Of a stretch of DNA of 64,000 bases, positions 10,684-22,570 are shown in pieces. The translations under genes were made by a program, and so were the position numbers. Source of the DNA: Phycomyces blakesleeanus NRRL 1555(-). Taxonomy: Eukaryota; Mucoromycota; Mucoromycetes; Mucorales; Phycomycetaceae. Location: assembly GCF_001638985.1 (NCBI RefSeq), contig NW_017265135.1, positions 3,061,545-3,125,544 of the forward strand. The letters are read 5' to 3'. Every line of letters starts with the position of its first letter. Within the stretch, counting starts at the first letter, position 1. The notes beneath the pieces are model-generated. The model had not been told where the DNA came from, did not search any database, and saw nothing but the letters and a program-made list of their open reading frames with translations.

Positions 10684-12230
10684 TTAAAAGTTAGAGAGAC
10701 GTATCAAGTGAGAGATGTTGACGTTACTGCGGCAAAGCGGACACTCGGGCTTTAATATCACAAGCAACAGAAGAAGAAGAAAAAAAAATGTATACAATAT
10801 GTTAGTAATCAATGTTTGCACTACTCAAAGTCTATCTCTAAATCTTTTATTTACCTTGTTCTCGCACCATTCAACCACACAGGACCAGCAGAACAAGTGA
10901 CCACAAGGTGTTGCAGTTGTGCTATTGCGAGGTTCTAGACACAATGCACATTTCTGGTTCTCTTTGGGAGCTACCAAAGAGCTTTCTACTTCTTCTTCAA
11001 ATTTGTCCATAAAATCAAAATCATCCTCTTCTACTTTAGCACTAGGCAAACTATCAATCTTTTCCCTTTCTTTCTCCTTTTCCTTTTCTTCCTTTAAACG
11101 GACTGCACGTTTGCGGACAGCAAGAGCAGTCTGGATAACCAGCTGAAGTACAATAAGAATACCCAGGATTTCATATCCCATTCGCTCCTCATGAATACCC
11201 AATTGGCGTGTAAAGATCTAGAATATATACACACCAAAAAAAGACGCCTCTTTAATCAATCAATTTTTTTTTAAAAAAAATACACACACACACACATATA
11301 TATATATATAAAGGTAACTTACATAACGAATACCAGTCAAGCGTTTAGAGAAGCTATAATATGTTCCAAAAAAATAAAACAGGGCAAGATGAAGTGGCTG
11401 AATGTTCTTTGAGAATATTTCTTGCAACGACGGTGTGCGTTCAACTATCCAAGCAAGGTGTTGTTTCCATGGCTTGTCCTCCTTTAACTGTCCACGTCGC
11501 CTTTGTTTCTTTAGGTGTGCAACCGTACGTTGATATAGATATGGTAGGATCGAATATGAAAATACAAGGCTTGCTCTACGCTATTTTTAAAGTTTCATGA
11601 AAAGTTATTGATTATTAATTATTATACATTTATATTTACATATACATACATACATACATACATACAAATACATGTATTTATATAGTAAATACTCGGTACT
11701 ACTGCTATTGACACCAGCCAAAACTTACCAATACACTCGGAAAGGTGTTTGAGGGTCCAACCTGAACAAGATCACAATACTCTTCTCCTAGTGTCTGAGT
11801 ACCTATGTTTTTAACATAAGAGTAAATTTTATGGCTGTTATATATTCTTGACGATGAGGCTGGCATTATTGTCATTGATGACCTATGTTACTGCTTCTGT
11901 CATATAACTCACCAAGTAAAGTAGTAAGACCATGGTAACTAAAGTCTGCAAATGCATTGATTTCCTTTTGCCATTGATGTTGTCTTCTTGAGCCAAAGAA
12001 TTGTTGACATGCACTCTTCATTTGTTCTTGTAAGATGGTCTGGTAATAGACATCTTTTTGATTTGCTCTGACTAATAATTCATTTTACAACAATTTAGAG
12101 ATTTGTTTCTATTGTAGTTGTAAATTTAATTCAATTCAATTCAATTCATTTTTCTTTTATTGTTTGATGACTTGCTGATGTCAGGCTGTGCTCCTCGAGG
12201 GAATTCCATGGGTAAGGTAGGGTTTGCCAT
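10684..12230 (-). CDS. PEX10: Peroxisome biogenesis factor 10 (RING E3 ligase)
   Basis: Six minus-strand exons (12,230-12,172; 12,067-11,913; 11,802-11,729; 11,580-11,323; 11,217-10,855; 10,749-10,684) close in frame to 324 residues, the usual PEX10 length. PEX10 is the RING subunit of the PEX2-PEX10-PEX12 complex in the peroxisomal membrane, which ubiquitinates the receptor PEX5 for recycling. Diagnostic segments are RANQKDVYYQ and LGEEYCDLVQV in the N-terminal part and an ILPYLYQRTVAHLKK segment. A C-terminal C3HC4 RING follows: C272, C275, C287, H289, C292, C295, C306, C309. A Lys/Glu-rich linker (222-260) precedes the RING. The first intron uses a weak GTCATC donor and is the least certain joint. 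Confidence 0.93.
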
Positions 12231-12759
12231 TATGATCAAGTAAGCATATAAAAAGTTATGTGTGGAACTTTGACTATTTGTCGTTTGTGGGGAACATTCT
12301 CACGTGAATTAGAGTGGATTTGTGTGTGCTAAAAAAATAATTAATATATATATATACTTTTCATATATATATATATATGATTTTTATATTTTTTTATGTT
12401 TATTTATTAATTTATTAATGAACGAGTTATTGATGTTGAATGGCATTTTCGTGAATAAAGAAATGGAGTAGCAGATGAGGCTATCCATGAAAGTTGTGTG
12501 GGAAGTTTGGGGGGAATTGATGGTTAAGTCTAGAGACAAAAGTATGGGAATGTTGAATTACAAATACATAGGATAAAAAAGAAGTAATAATAATAATAAT
12601 AGTAATAACTGTAAGGCAAGGCAAAGCAAGGCAAGGCAATGAAATAAAAGCAGATAGATATAGTACAAAGAAGTAAAAGAAATGAGGAAGGCAAAAAGTA
12701 CTTTTGGGGGGTTGGTTGTTTGGGGGGTTAACTAAATTTTTTTTTCTTTTTTCTGGTTT
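12231..12759. other. Intergenic: PEX10 promoter / bZIP 3' side
   Basis: About 530 bp between PEX10 (starting at 12,230, minus) and the stop of the bZIP gene (12,760). Contains a run of GGCAA-type repeats near 12,613-12,640 and TA tracts at 12,345-12,380. No gene seen. Confidence 0.55.
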
Positions 12760-13705
12760 TTAGTCGCTTGACTTTGTGTCCTTCTCAGTTAAAAGGCCTC
12801 GGAGCCACTTGACTTCAAGTTCAAGTTCATTTACTCTCTCTTGAAGAGCATCGGACTTGGATGTCATCTCACGGACAGTTTGTTCCATGGCTTGCTCACG
12901 CTGCTTCTTCTTGATACGGAATCTTGCAGATGCAGCAGTGTTGCGACGTCTCTTGTCCTCGTCTGCTGCTTGAAACTCTTCTTCTACTTCATCTGGAGCA
13001 CGCTTCAATGATGTGGCCGTTGTGTTGGCAGATGTGAGTGTGGGTGTGGTGGTAGTGGTTGGGGCAATAATAGATGATTTCTTGCGCTGTTTGGGCTGAT
13101 GTTGCACGGTGAGTGGTGCGGAGGGCACAAGAGACTGACTCAACAGATTGACCAATTGTGAGGCATCCATGGTTGGTGGCTTGGGAAGAAGCAATTGGCG
13201 CGCTGGTGTGGCAACAGGTGCTTCTACCACAGGAACAATTGTACGAGGCACAGGTCGTTGCTGCTGAGTTTGCTTTGGCTGTATTTGTTGTACTTGCTGC
13301 TGCTGGAGCTGTTGTTGTTGTTGTTGTTGTTGTTGTTGTGGGAGTTCATAGTCGAGATAATTGACTAGGTTTTCATAAGTAATGGGGTCCAACTCGGGTT
13401 GGAACTGAGGTGTTGAGAGAAAGGAAGCTGACGGGGCAGAGACAGATGGAGAGGTAGCTGATGAGCATGTCTTGTCGTCTTCAAAGATACCAGAGCCAGG
13501 CTTTACATCGAATGTGAACTGGGCATTTGTCTATATATCCGCAAATACAAACAAGTATTAGTGTTTACCAAACTAGAAAATGAAAATAATTTACCCAAAG
13601 GTCCAGCTCATCTGCAGCATCTTGTTCTGTCTTTTGCTGTTCTGTTGGTATGTCGAACACAAGAGAGTCGAGTGGTGACATGAAGGTCGAAAATGGAAAG
13701 GACAT
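12760..13705 (-). CDS. bZIP transcription factor, CYS3/MetR/Zip1-type
   Basis: Two exons (13,705-13,595; 13,530-12,760) give 293 residues. The N-terminal half is Ser/Thr/Pro-rich, then a long Gln tract (about residues 102-129) and a predicted disordered region. The basic region at 234-248 reads NTAASARFRIKKKQR, preceded by KRRR. Behind it a short leucine zipper includes LQERVNELELEVKWLRGLL. This basic-region signature is the one I associate with Neurospora CYS-3, Aspergillus MetR and S. pombe Zip1, which switch on sulfur-assimilation genes in the nucleus; assignment to that clade is from memory. A GCN4-like factor is the main alternative. The Gln codons are a near-pure CAA/CAG tract, prone to length change. 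Confidence 0.85.
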
Positions 13706-14765
13706 TGTGTGTAAAATACGTGGTTAAAATAATATGAAAATAAATTAAAAAATAAATAAATGAAAAACAAATAGATATCAAAAAAGAGGTAAATATTGAA
13801 CTGCCTTTAAATGAATGTTTTAAAAAAAAATTTAACAATTTAAAATAAGAAAAAAATAAAGGGGAGAAAGGCTTTAGAAATATATATATACATACGTAAA
13901 AATATAAAAAAAAATCGAATCAGAAAATCATCATAAAATATTTATATCTTATTTTTATTTGCTGTAGTAGCCGAATAAATCCAAAAAAGGCAATCAAGTC
14001 AAGATGACAAATCAACCCAAATTTGTTTTATTTTTTTTTATATATTGGTTTCACTAGAGACGTCTGTGGACTCAGATTTGTAGAGTTGTACAAAAAATAG
14101 CTATAAAAAAAAAAGGTTTTTTTTTGAAATTTTCAAAGCGTTTCCATAGAAGGACTATTAGTTACCTATATAATATTTTTGACAAGGCGACTACTAAAAT
14201 TATAAATAATAGCATGTCCTATTGATTCAACTAAACTTTTCACTTGTTTTGGCTATAGAACAGTTATAACTTCTATATGTAATTGGGAGCTTGTATTACA
14301 TGTCTTTTATCCAAGGCATATGTGATATATGATTAGAGTAAATTTCGTATGAAAATGAATAATCAGACTTTTCCATGCCATTGTAAGTTTATATTCGAAA
14401 CTTATATTTCTCTATATATTTTCGCTGTTTTAATAGCGTCAGTTTAGAAAAGCAAATAGACGAATATGAGAGGCTACAAATTTGATTAAGTTTTGGTAAA
14501 AAATCTACCAAAACCTAATCAAATTTGTAAAACATTTTCCATATTTAAATATGCATGTAACGTAGGTTTATTTTCCAAGGCACTGATCTCGTGCAAAAAG
14601 TTGAAAATCTGAGTCGACAGTCTTTAATATATCTTCATTTTGAGTTTCAATATCAACTCTGACATGATTAATTATTTGAAATCAATGTACTTCATGGTAG
14701 TGGGTAATTAGGTTAAAAAGAGAGGATTTATATTTGCACATGTAGAAAAAAAGAAGAAGAAAAAA
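13706..14765. other. Upstream region of the bZIP gene
   Basis: A/T-rich, with several A8-A9 and T8-T9 runs. Contains the strong hairpin at 14,476-14,528 listed separately. No gene seen. Confidence 0.55.
14476..14528. repeat. 23-bp-stem hairpin
   Basis: Left arm 14,476-14,498 and right arm 14,506-14,528 are reverse complements over 23 bp with one mismatch, separated by a 7-nt loop. In a minus-strand transcript the mismatch would be a G-U pair, so the RNA stem would be fully paired. It could be the relic of a tiny foldback element or a small-RNA precursor; nothing in the sequence decides between these. Confidence 0.85.
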
Positions 14766-15840
14766 CTATTCATAATGACGTGGATGAGGAAATACCACAT
14801 GACTAATATTCTCATTGTTAATGTCGTCAATAAGACCAGTCATCCCCTTGATGGACTTCACCTCCACCACCTTCATCTCACTGAGCGTAAGCCTTTCCCA
14901 CACAGGGAACATCCCCTCATTACTGGCCCAAGCGCCACACAGATGCTCATCGATAAAAAAGAGACTAGTCTCTCCCAAGACAGAATGGAAGAAGAATTTT
15001 CGAATAAATCCATAACTTTTAAAGATATAACTCTTGTTACTTACTCCCACAAGCTCGTCAGTGTCTTGGCCCCGAATAGATGCCACCTCTCACTAAATTA
15101 CCGTAATTCATGCACATCTCTTTCTCCACAGCACCAAGAAACATTCTTGTTGGGCTCGACAAAAGCTCGGGACCAACAACATCATCACTCGCGACCTCGA
15201 AGCTGCCGGTCCTTCTGTCGGTTGGTCTCACAACAGCAGACCGACCACTGAGGCAATGCCGTATTCCGGCCTTACAAAACAGGATATTATCCATGTTTTT
15301 TCTTGTTTCTTTCCGGGACCCTCTTGTAGCTCGATATGCACTAATAAGGCATTCAATTGGACGGCAGCTATACACTCGCAGCGGACCCTTCTCTCTCATG
15401 ATATAACCAAGATGAACCAGCATGTGCTTGTTAATCACGAAGATGGTAGACTTAAGCCTCTTCTCTGCAATCTCATCGCAAAGGAAGGAATACCATCGAT
15501 TAATAGATCTATAAATGTGATTAAAAATTGCTTATTATATATATATATATGATTGACTTACTTATCCATTGTTCGGATCTCTCTCTGTTATTTTCCATCA
15601 TTGGGCAACAGAACAGGCCTTGACCAGGTCCATGATTACCTCTTTGGTGTCGCTAAGGATGAAGTTTTTCTTTACTGCCACCGTCGAAACAACAAACAAA
15701 AGGAAACCCAACCAGTTGGCTGTCTTCTGTCTGCCAGTTGTTTCCTCCAGTGGCCTCCAACTGCCAGTAAAGATTGCCGGTATGTCTGCCCTGGACTTGG
15801 TGATTGTCCTCCATACATTAGACTCCATTATCTATAATGA
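14766..15840 (-). pseudogene. Broken transposon-protein gene (different family from the 4.37-kb element)
   Basis: Three minus-strand coding stretches read as pieces of one protein. 15,828-15,601 encodes VWRTITKSRADIPAIFTGSW and WLGFLLFVVSTVAVKKN. About 15,510-15,058 encodes FVINKHMLVHLGYIMREKGP and RVYSCRPIECLI. About 15,080-14,766 encodes GMFPVWERLTLSEMKV and ends ENISHVVFPHPRHYE. The pattern HLLVHLG...GPLR-YS-R--E recurs, as I recall, in transposon proteins of Mucorales. The frame is broken by TGA at 15,598-15,600, by a further in-frame TAA just before the following splice donor, and by a frame change near 15,058-15,080. The sequence upstream of 15,840 could not be joined. A dead relic is the best reading. 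Confidence 0.62.
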
Positions 15841-18800
15841 CAGGACTCGCGATAAATTCTCCACTCAATACACTGTACAGCTTCTGGACTTCATATTCAC
15901 GAACTCAACTAGGATTCAAGATGTGTTTTTCTGTGAGGACAAGCCTACTATCAAAATATCGAAAAAAGACAAACATAAAGCTGACTGTTTAAGAGAAAGC
16001 GCACTCTGCCATTGGTCTAGTCTCCTCCCTTACGAAGAATGCGCCCAGAATTTATGTACTCTGACATGCCATTTCAACAAGCTAAATTTGCGAATAATGG
16101 GTACTAAGCTTATAAATTGAATCATAATCCATGCTTGCCTTAAAGAAATAGATATCCCTCTATCAGATAACAGCGGTGCTGGGATTGCTGAGTATTTAAC
16201 TACTGTCCTTTCTTTGGCTGTAAGTAGAAAATACTTGTTTTTATTTATCTATAAAAACCAATATAAAAAATGACCTTCTTCAGGAGACACTGTAACGCAG
16301 CAGCAGCACCAAAAAAGAACAATTTCGCCTTGGCTGCAGAAAAATACACGCCCACAGAGTGCATGGGTTTCAATGTCAGCCATTACTGGAATTAAAATAG
16401 GTTGTCGAGACAAACTGTATGCAAACATAAAAAGTATATAGTCTTGGGACGCGGTTAGGCCCTGCAAAACTACACCAAAAGAAAACGTTAGTATTGGACT
16501 AGACTATTGTGAATAAACTAAACATCAAGAATGACATCAATATTTAAAGCTCTGAATGATATTCTTTAAGAGAAATAGCTACATAAGTCATTAACTACAT
16601 GTCTTCTTTCCCTATATATATATATATATATGATCTCTTGAAGAAACAAGGATTTTTCTTGTATAATCACTTGGTTAGCCATCTTCTTTTTCTTTAAAAA
16701 AGGGGTAAAAAGAAAAGGACATGGAAATATGGGTCTTTATTGAATCTCAAACTGGTGTAATGTACAATTGCAGCTAGACAGTTGGGTAGCTGGCAGATGT
16801 AGACTCAAAAGAGTTTTCTCCAAATGGAAAGTGCAGACATTAATATTCTCATATGCTGTACGTATTATTAATCAAAAAATAAAGAAAAATAGGGTTTATT
16901 ACACAAGAAAAATATATAGACGATCCAACAGTCTATCTTAAAGATCAAGCTACACAAGCTCTTTTTTTTGTTTCTTTCTTTTTTATTGCCTTTTTAGCCT
17001 TGTTGTAGCCAAAGCACAAAGTAATGCAAATATAATGATATAATAAAATACTGATATAAACACGTTTGATCTGTCAAATATACCCAGGTACAGATAAGCA
17101 CGCGTAAAGAAGTATATATCTGTCATAAAAGATCATTTTGCGGTCATTGATTGACAAAATCGATTTATAGTTCAACACACAGGATCTTGTTTGATTGGTT
17201 GAATATATATATATATATATATATCTATATTTGAGATAAGACAAATTTGGCAAATATTTTTCTTTATCTATTTTTTTACTTTATTTTTTGCAAGTGCTGA
17301 CGAGACTTTCCTTTTTCTGTCATTAGCTGTCAAGGTTTAGATGTACGAGCTGAAACTATTACTCATAATTATGACTTAATTATTTTTTTTGTGTTTTTAG
17401 CAAAATTTACATAAAGGAGAGTTAGTTGCAGTTAATTAAGGCGTTCATCCTTAACTGTTGTTTGTTTCATACCAGGCAGATTCGTAGGCAAATCATCCTT
17501 CCGAAAGTACCACCACAAAAAAAAACACACACACACACGCAGGCGGAGATGTGCAGCTTGTATAACTGTATATATATTTTATAATATAATATAATATAAT
17601 ATAATATTTCATAAAAAATTCCCGGAAACCCTTGAAATCATTAGAGGTAAGGACTAGAATGAATAAAAATATATTGTATTACTTATATTACTAAAATCAC
17701 TTTTCTTGTTGTACCTCCAAAGCATGTGTATATATCTATAAGAATAATAGTGAGAATGTCATATCCGAACTTTTGGACTCGTCAATCAAAATCAAAGAAA
17801 GACTACCTCTGTAACCTCTTACTTTACAGATCAAATATTGCTGCTGCTGCTGCTACTATTATTATCATTCTTGATTTGAATAACAAACTATATCTGTGTC
17901 AAAGTAACTGACTATTTAGTAAGTGGTGTTTCCTTTTTTGTTTCTTTAAAGTTTAATATAATATATGGTTGAATTAGTAATGGTAATGCTGGTAGCAATA
18001 GCGATGGTAATAAAGCCGTCATTCATATTCTAGAAAGAAAATGGCTTATTAATGGATAAAGTTTAATCAAACAAACAAGCCGTTAAGCCGGGTGAACTCA
18101 CAGAAAAGAAAATAGAAAAAAAGAAACGTGTGTTTCGTGTAAATTTGAGACGTACAAGAACAATAATAAGAGTACTGTTTTTTTTTTAAAAAAAGGCTCT
18201 CTTGATGACTTTCACTTTGCCAACCACAATGGTGACTTGGTAGATTAATTCTGATAATCTAGCCCTGTTTCAGAGCCAATACAATCTTTGTCTCAGAATT
18301 TCTAGATTTCATGGTAAGGTTTGGTCAGAAATACAAGGTGCTGAGCAGTCGAGTTGTAACAGATCACTAGGGTAGTTATTTCCCTTGCTGTTGCTGTTGA
18401 AAGAAATATTTGGGGTAAAGTAGATAAATATTTACAAGCAATAAGAAATGATATCGCTATGAATCATATACCCGTTTATCGCAATAATCAAACTTCCTAC
18501 TGGTATAGTTCTAATCGGCTTGTAAAACTTATTGATTTATTTGTTTTTATAGAAAAGTAAATGACAGGATAAAGTTTAGCTGAAAATGCACTGCTTCGCA
18601 TGGGTTTTTCGAATCAATTTCCGAAACTGATTCATGAACACAGCAAGGGTATAATAATGCACATGCGGTCAGTCTTTAACTTACTATATAATTTTTCTTG
18701 TATAACGAAGAAAGTTACGAGCTCATAATTTGTTTTTTTGGTAGCCTTTAAAAGGCTATACAATATTATGTGCTTTTCATATATATAAGACTGTTGGATT

Positions 18801-19718
18801 TTTTGTTGAAGAGGAAGATTCTAAAAGAGCATGTAACTCCCAGCCCTTTTTGTTCATTTAACCAGGTGCCGTCCGATTGTATAATATATTGTAATATACT
18901 TGGAACATATACACTTTACAAAAATGAAGCCCAAGACAATAAGAAGTGGTCCATACATACATATAAGAAAACAAGGTAAGATAAGGTTAAAGGACGATTA
19001 AGGAACCTATGAGCACACATTCTGTCTTTATCTTTCTTCATAAAATCTCTTCAATGGTACCTTTAAGAGTACATGCTTATATGTAGAGGGAGTGAATGGG
19101 ACAAGATAATAATCACATTTATCCCATTTATCAAATTTATCACATCATTTTTTTTTTAAGTTAAATATGAATACAACTCAAGGGTATCAATAATTCGTTT
19201 CTGACACACACTTGACTAATTTACTTTCTCTCTCTCTTTTGTCAACATATTTCTGAATAGTAACAATGCGTAATGCGTAATGTGTAATGCGCAATAATTA
19301 GTTCTCAGTTCTTTTTGCGTGCTTTTATTGTACAACATAATGTTACACGCGGTCCAACGGAAAGTCATCTTGTACTTGAGCCCAGGCATGAATGAATAGA
19401 TACATGTATTAAGGGTCATCAAAAAGAGGGCTTCTCTATTTACATCTGTAGAATTGTTGCTTAGTATTTACAGAAGGCAGGAATGCTTAAAGACGTGCAA
19501 TCTATCTAGCATGGAATATACACATCTATGATTTATCTTTTGCTTTTAATGCTAACAACCCGCCACTCAAGTCAAGTCAAGACAATATATATATATATAT
19601 ATTACCATACCATGTCATCGTATTATAGCCCTTTTGTGATTAATGAATAATTTTATTACTCTGCTGCGCTTTGTGTATTGCCTTCTTTTCTATCCATCCC
19701 CTCTAGTGTTTCCTCTAA
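15841..19718. other. Long gene-poor region
   Basis: Nearly 4 kb without a supportable gene. The first few hundred bases may be the decayed 5' part of the neighbouring transposon relic (minus-strand fragment HALCGRVFFCSQGEIV near 16,330). The rest is AT-rich, with TA tracts at 16,614-16,631 and 17,203-17,224, a TATAA repeat at 17,579-17,605 and a (GCT)n tract near 17,840. Confidence 0.5.
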
Positions 19719-20256
19719 GAGCATCTGCAGCGGTTACATTAAAATTAATTTTTGCGACGGTTTTAATGTAGATTCCGAAATATTCTTAAAAAATCGTCTG
19801 CAGTGGTCACATTACAGACAACATTATAGATAATGTAGTCCATTTTTAAGGTCAGGAACATTACATGTAGTGTTACATTATAAATCGGTATTATCTTTTT
19901 GAATCGTTTTCTTCCCTCTCACATCCTTTGTTAAAACGAACAATAGTCTATAGAAATGAGCAAAGAAATTCTCACAAATTATGCTCACTATTAATCTGAC
20001 AATATTGAGATTATTAAATTCATATTTTTAATGCATCTATAAAGAACAAATGTCCAATAAAATAAATTTTAAGAAAAAGAATATGAACAAAATCATTAGT
20101 GAAAAACTGGAAACTTTAGACAGTCAAAAAGCTCAAATAGTTCCTTTGTAATGTAACCACAATTTGGCAATCTGTTTTTAACTGGTATTCAATCCCCGGT
20201 GTGGCTATACTACACTATATATAATGTTTTCGATAATGTAACCGCTGCAGATGCTC
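19719..20256. mobile_element. MITE, 538 bp, 23-bp perfect TIRs, TAA target duplication
   Basis: The left terminus (19,719-19,741) begins GAGCATCTGCAGCGGTTACA. The right terminus (20,234-20,256) is its exact reverse complement. Both sides are flanked by TAA (19,716-19,718 and 20,257-20,259). A 3-bp TAA/TWA duplication is typical of PIF/Harbinger elements. Inside, a related motif GTGGTCACATTAC near 19,803 has an inverted partner (AATGTAACCAC) near 20,150, giving nested inverted repeats. No ORF, so it must have relied on a transposase encoded elsewhere. Confidence 0.88.
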
Positions 20257-20259
20257 TAA

Positions 20260-20800
20260 ACCTTTCCCTTTTTTTTAGACTTCCGCTTACATTTCATCAA
20301 ACATTTTTACGCGTTTCTAGCACATGCAACATTCGCAGTCACAGTATGCCACTAAGGAATAAGATCTTGTTCTACTACTTTTACTATTGTTATTACTTGT
20401 AGCAGTGGCAGTGGAGATAATAGTAATATTACTATTATAATAATTACTAATAGCTCTTGTTAAGAATTGGTAACGCTTTACTTTTATTTTTACTTTAAAA
20501 GGCTATCTGCCAGTTTGGTTAACACATTATAACTTTCCAAGTCTCTTCTCTTCCTCTTCCTTTTGGAGTCAGTGTAATTGAGATTGATATTGAAATGATT
20601 TTGATTTGTCGCGACATTGATATTTATGTATTTTAGAATATAATTGTAGTTGTGTTGTACAAAATTAGGAACGGCTGGCATGACTCTGAGTTCCAACAAC
20701 CATTTTGAGGTCAATGGTGCACAGACACCTTCTCTCTCTCTCTCTCTCTTTCATTGTTATTATTTTTTTATTACCAAATATATATATTGGTATTTAGTAA
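20260..20800. other. Spacer with CT tract, upstream of small gene
   Basis: A/T-rich with a (TC)n tract at 20,730-20,748 and a poly-T-rich pyrimidine stretch ending TATTTAG at 20,797, which could be a 3' splice site. A 5' UTR exon of the small gene starting at 20,801 could lie here, but I cannot place its donor with confidence. Confidence 0.4.
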
Positions 20801-21046
20801 ATGGGTCACTCTTTTCTTATCAAGACCACCGAACCCCAGGATCAAATTTCACTGGAGATTGATCAATCGGATATTCACCTGGACTGTGGAGGGCGTGTTG
20901 GGGAGCTACCAGACTGGTATATGTACACTCCAAGCCATGACATCACCATTTCTACAGACAGGGTTCTTGAAGCACTAGGATCACTTGGCTTTGTTGATTC
21001 CGTCCAGCTCAACCAATCCAAAACACGAACAAAGAGAGATTTATAA
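20801..21046 (+). CDS. Small unknown protein, 81 residues
   Basis: The ORF starts at an ATG directly after a possible splice acceptor (TATTTAG) and an in-frame TAA, so translation cannot begin further upstream without a frame change. The composition is that of a real folded protein: HSFLIKTTEPQDQISLEIDQ, then LDCGGRVGELPDWYMYTPSH and ISTDRVLEALGSLGFVDSVQ, ending in a basic tail (KTRTKRDL). About 50 bp after the stop the sequence becomes A/T-rich with several AATAAA-like signals (21,205). No family recognised; it may be the last exon of a longer gene. A transcript would decide. Confidence 0.5.
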   Translation: MGHSFLIKTTEPQDQISLEIDQSDIHLDCGGRVGELPDWYMYTPSHDITISTDRVLEALGSLGFVDSVQLNQSKTRTKRDL

Positions 21047-22570
21047 AAGGAACCAGTCTAATAGCAACAGTAAACTCTTCCTTTGCTTCACCTATTACCA
21101 AAGAATAAGATAAAAATCCAAAGAAGCCTGCTTTTTTGTACTTTATATGATGTTGAATTTATAATTTGTTTAAATGTTTCATTACTTATTTAATCATCCA
21201 ACAAATAAAGATGTTCATTTTTGTACTTCATTCATTCATTATTACTATTATTACTATGTAAATGGGTTGATTAAAATCTTGAAAAAATTCTTTTCTATTC
21301 ATTTATTTTTGATAAAGAAATACATCTTTTTCAGTGTTGGCTGATTAATTTTGTTTAAACCACACACCGATTTCTTATTATGAAAGGTTTATATATAATA
21401 ATAATAAATCTACATCCAATCTTCAGTAAATTAGTTTTTACCAAGAATTAAGTGTTTACACAGAACAACAACAAAAGAAAGTCATTTTTTTTTTTGAAAT
21501 ATTGTATTAGGCCACGATATTCACTAATTACTACGTCTTATTTCTGGAGTGAAATGATTGTTAATTGTTCATAAAGTTCGTTTCGTGATAAATCAATGTC
21601 AATACTCTTTAAATTATCTATATATTTATTTTTCAAGCTAATTGCTTAAACCTGGTACTTAAGAATAATAAATAAAGAGATAAAGTAAAAGCAAAATAAA
21701 AAGAAGAAGGTATATATATATATATATTGAGAATAGCAATTACAAATATCCGGTTGCAGCTAAGGGGGGGGGGGGGGGGGGGGTGATCCATGTTTTGTGT
21801 ACATTACTCACATAATCTTACATATATTTTAAACTAGTCATTTTACAAAGAGTCTGAAAAACAAATTTATTTTAGTTTCAAAGTGTCAAGAGTAACTATG
21901 ATCTTAGCAGCAAGAAAGAAAGAAAGAAAGAAAAAATCCCGTAATCTAGCATAGTGCACACTTTGAAATCAGTCTTTTAATGTAAAGTAGAGATACTTCT
22001 TCTGTTTCACATCTACACTCACATTTCACATTAACCTTGCCGTTCAAGTTCCAATTTTATTTTACCTAACCAAAAAACAGACAAACAATACAATACAATA
22101 CAAATAGATAAATGAATAAAAGAATTGTAAAGAGAAAAGGCAGCAGAGTTATCTAGTATAAAATCTTGTCTATTTGATCAAAGATTCAAAACATAAAAAA
22201 AAGCAAAAAACAAAAAATGATCCTTCTTTGTCTCGCTATTGTAAGACATCTAATTTACTCTCAGAGTAAAATACGTAATACACATGCTTTAAAAGCGGCT
22301 TTAATAAGGAGGTATTCTTTAGTTTATTTTATTATATATATATATAAGAAAGAGGAAAAGGAGCATATAATAATAATAATAATCATAATGAAGCCATTCA
22401 TCTTTTACATATATCATATCCTATATTTATTTATTTTTTATTTTGCTTCAAATTCCAAAAAAAGCAAGAAAGCAAACAAGAAAGAAAAGCAAAAGAAAGT
22501 GAAAGCGGAGGATAATAGGGCTTAAAGTGACTCGAAATTCTTAAACCGAATCGGTCTTGTTCTACTTCCA
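21047..22570. other. Intergenic, with 20-nt poly-G run
   Basis: Very AT-rich; holds the 20-nt G run at 21,764-21,783, a GAAA repeat at 21,912-21,935 and several TAATAA tracts. It includes the promoter side of the plus-strand gene at 22,571. No other gene seen. Confidence 0.55.
21764..21783. repeat. 20-nt poly-G run
   Basis: Uninterrupted run of 20 G, the same length as the two runs in the inverted-repeat arms, but here the sequence on both sides looks normal. Confidence 0.95.

Noticed and set aside
15058..15406. Plus-strand ORFs over 15,110-15,406
   Set aside because: Shadows of the minus-strand relic segment containing HMLVHLGYIMREKG.
15569..16120. 183-codon plus-strand ORF
   Set aside because: Partly antisense to the transposon-protein relic, which has recognisable motifs on the minus strand; the plus-strand translation resembles nothing.
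22217..22525. 102-codon plus-strand ORF
   Set aside because: Dominated by TA/ATA repeats and Lys-rich low complexity; it ends just before the real gene at 22,571.
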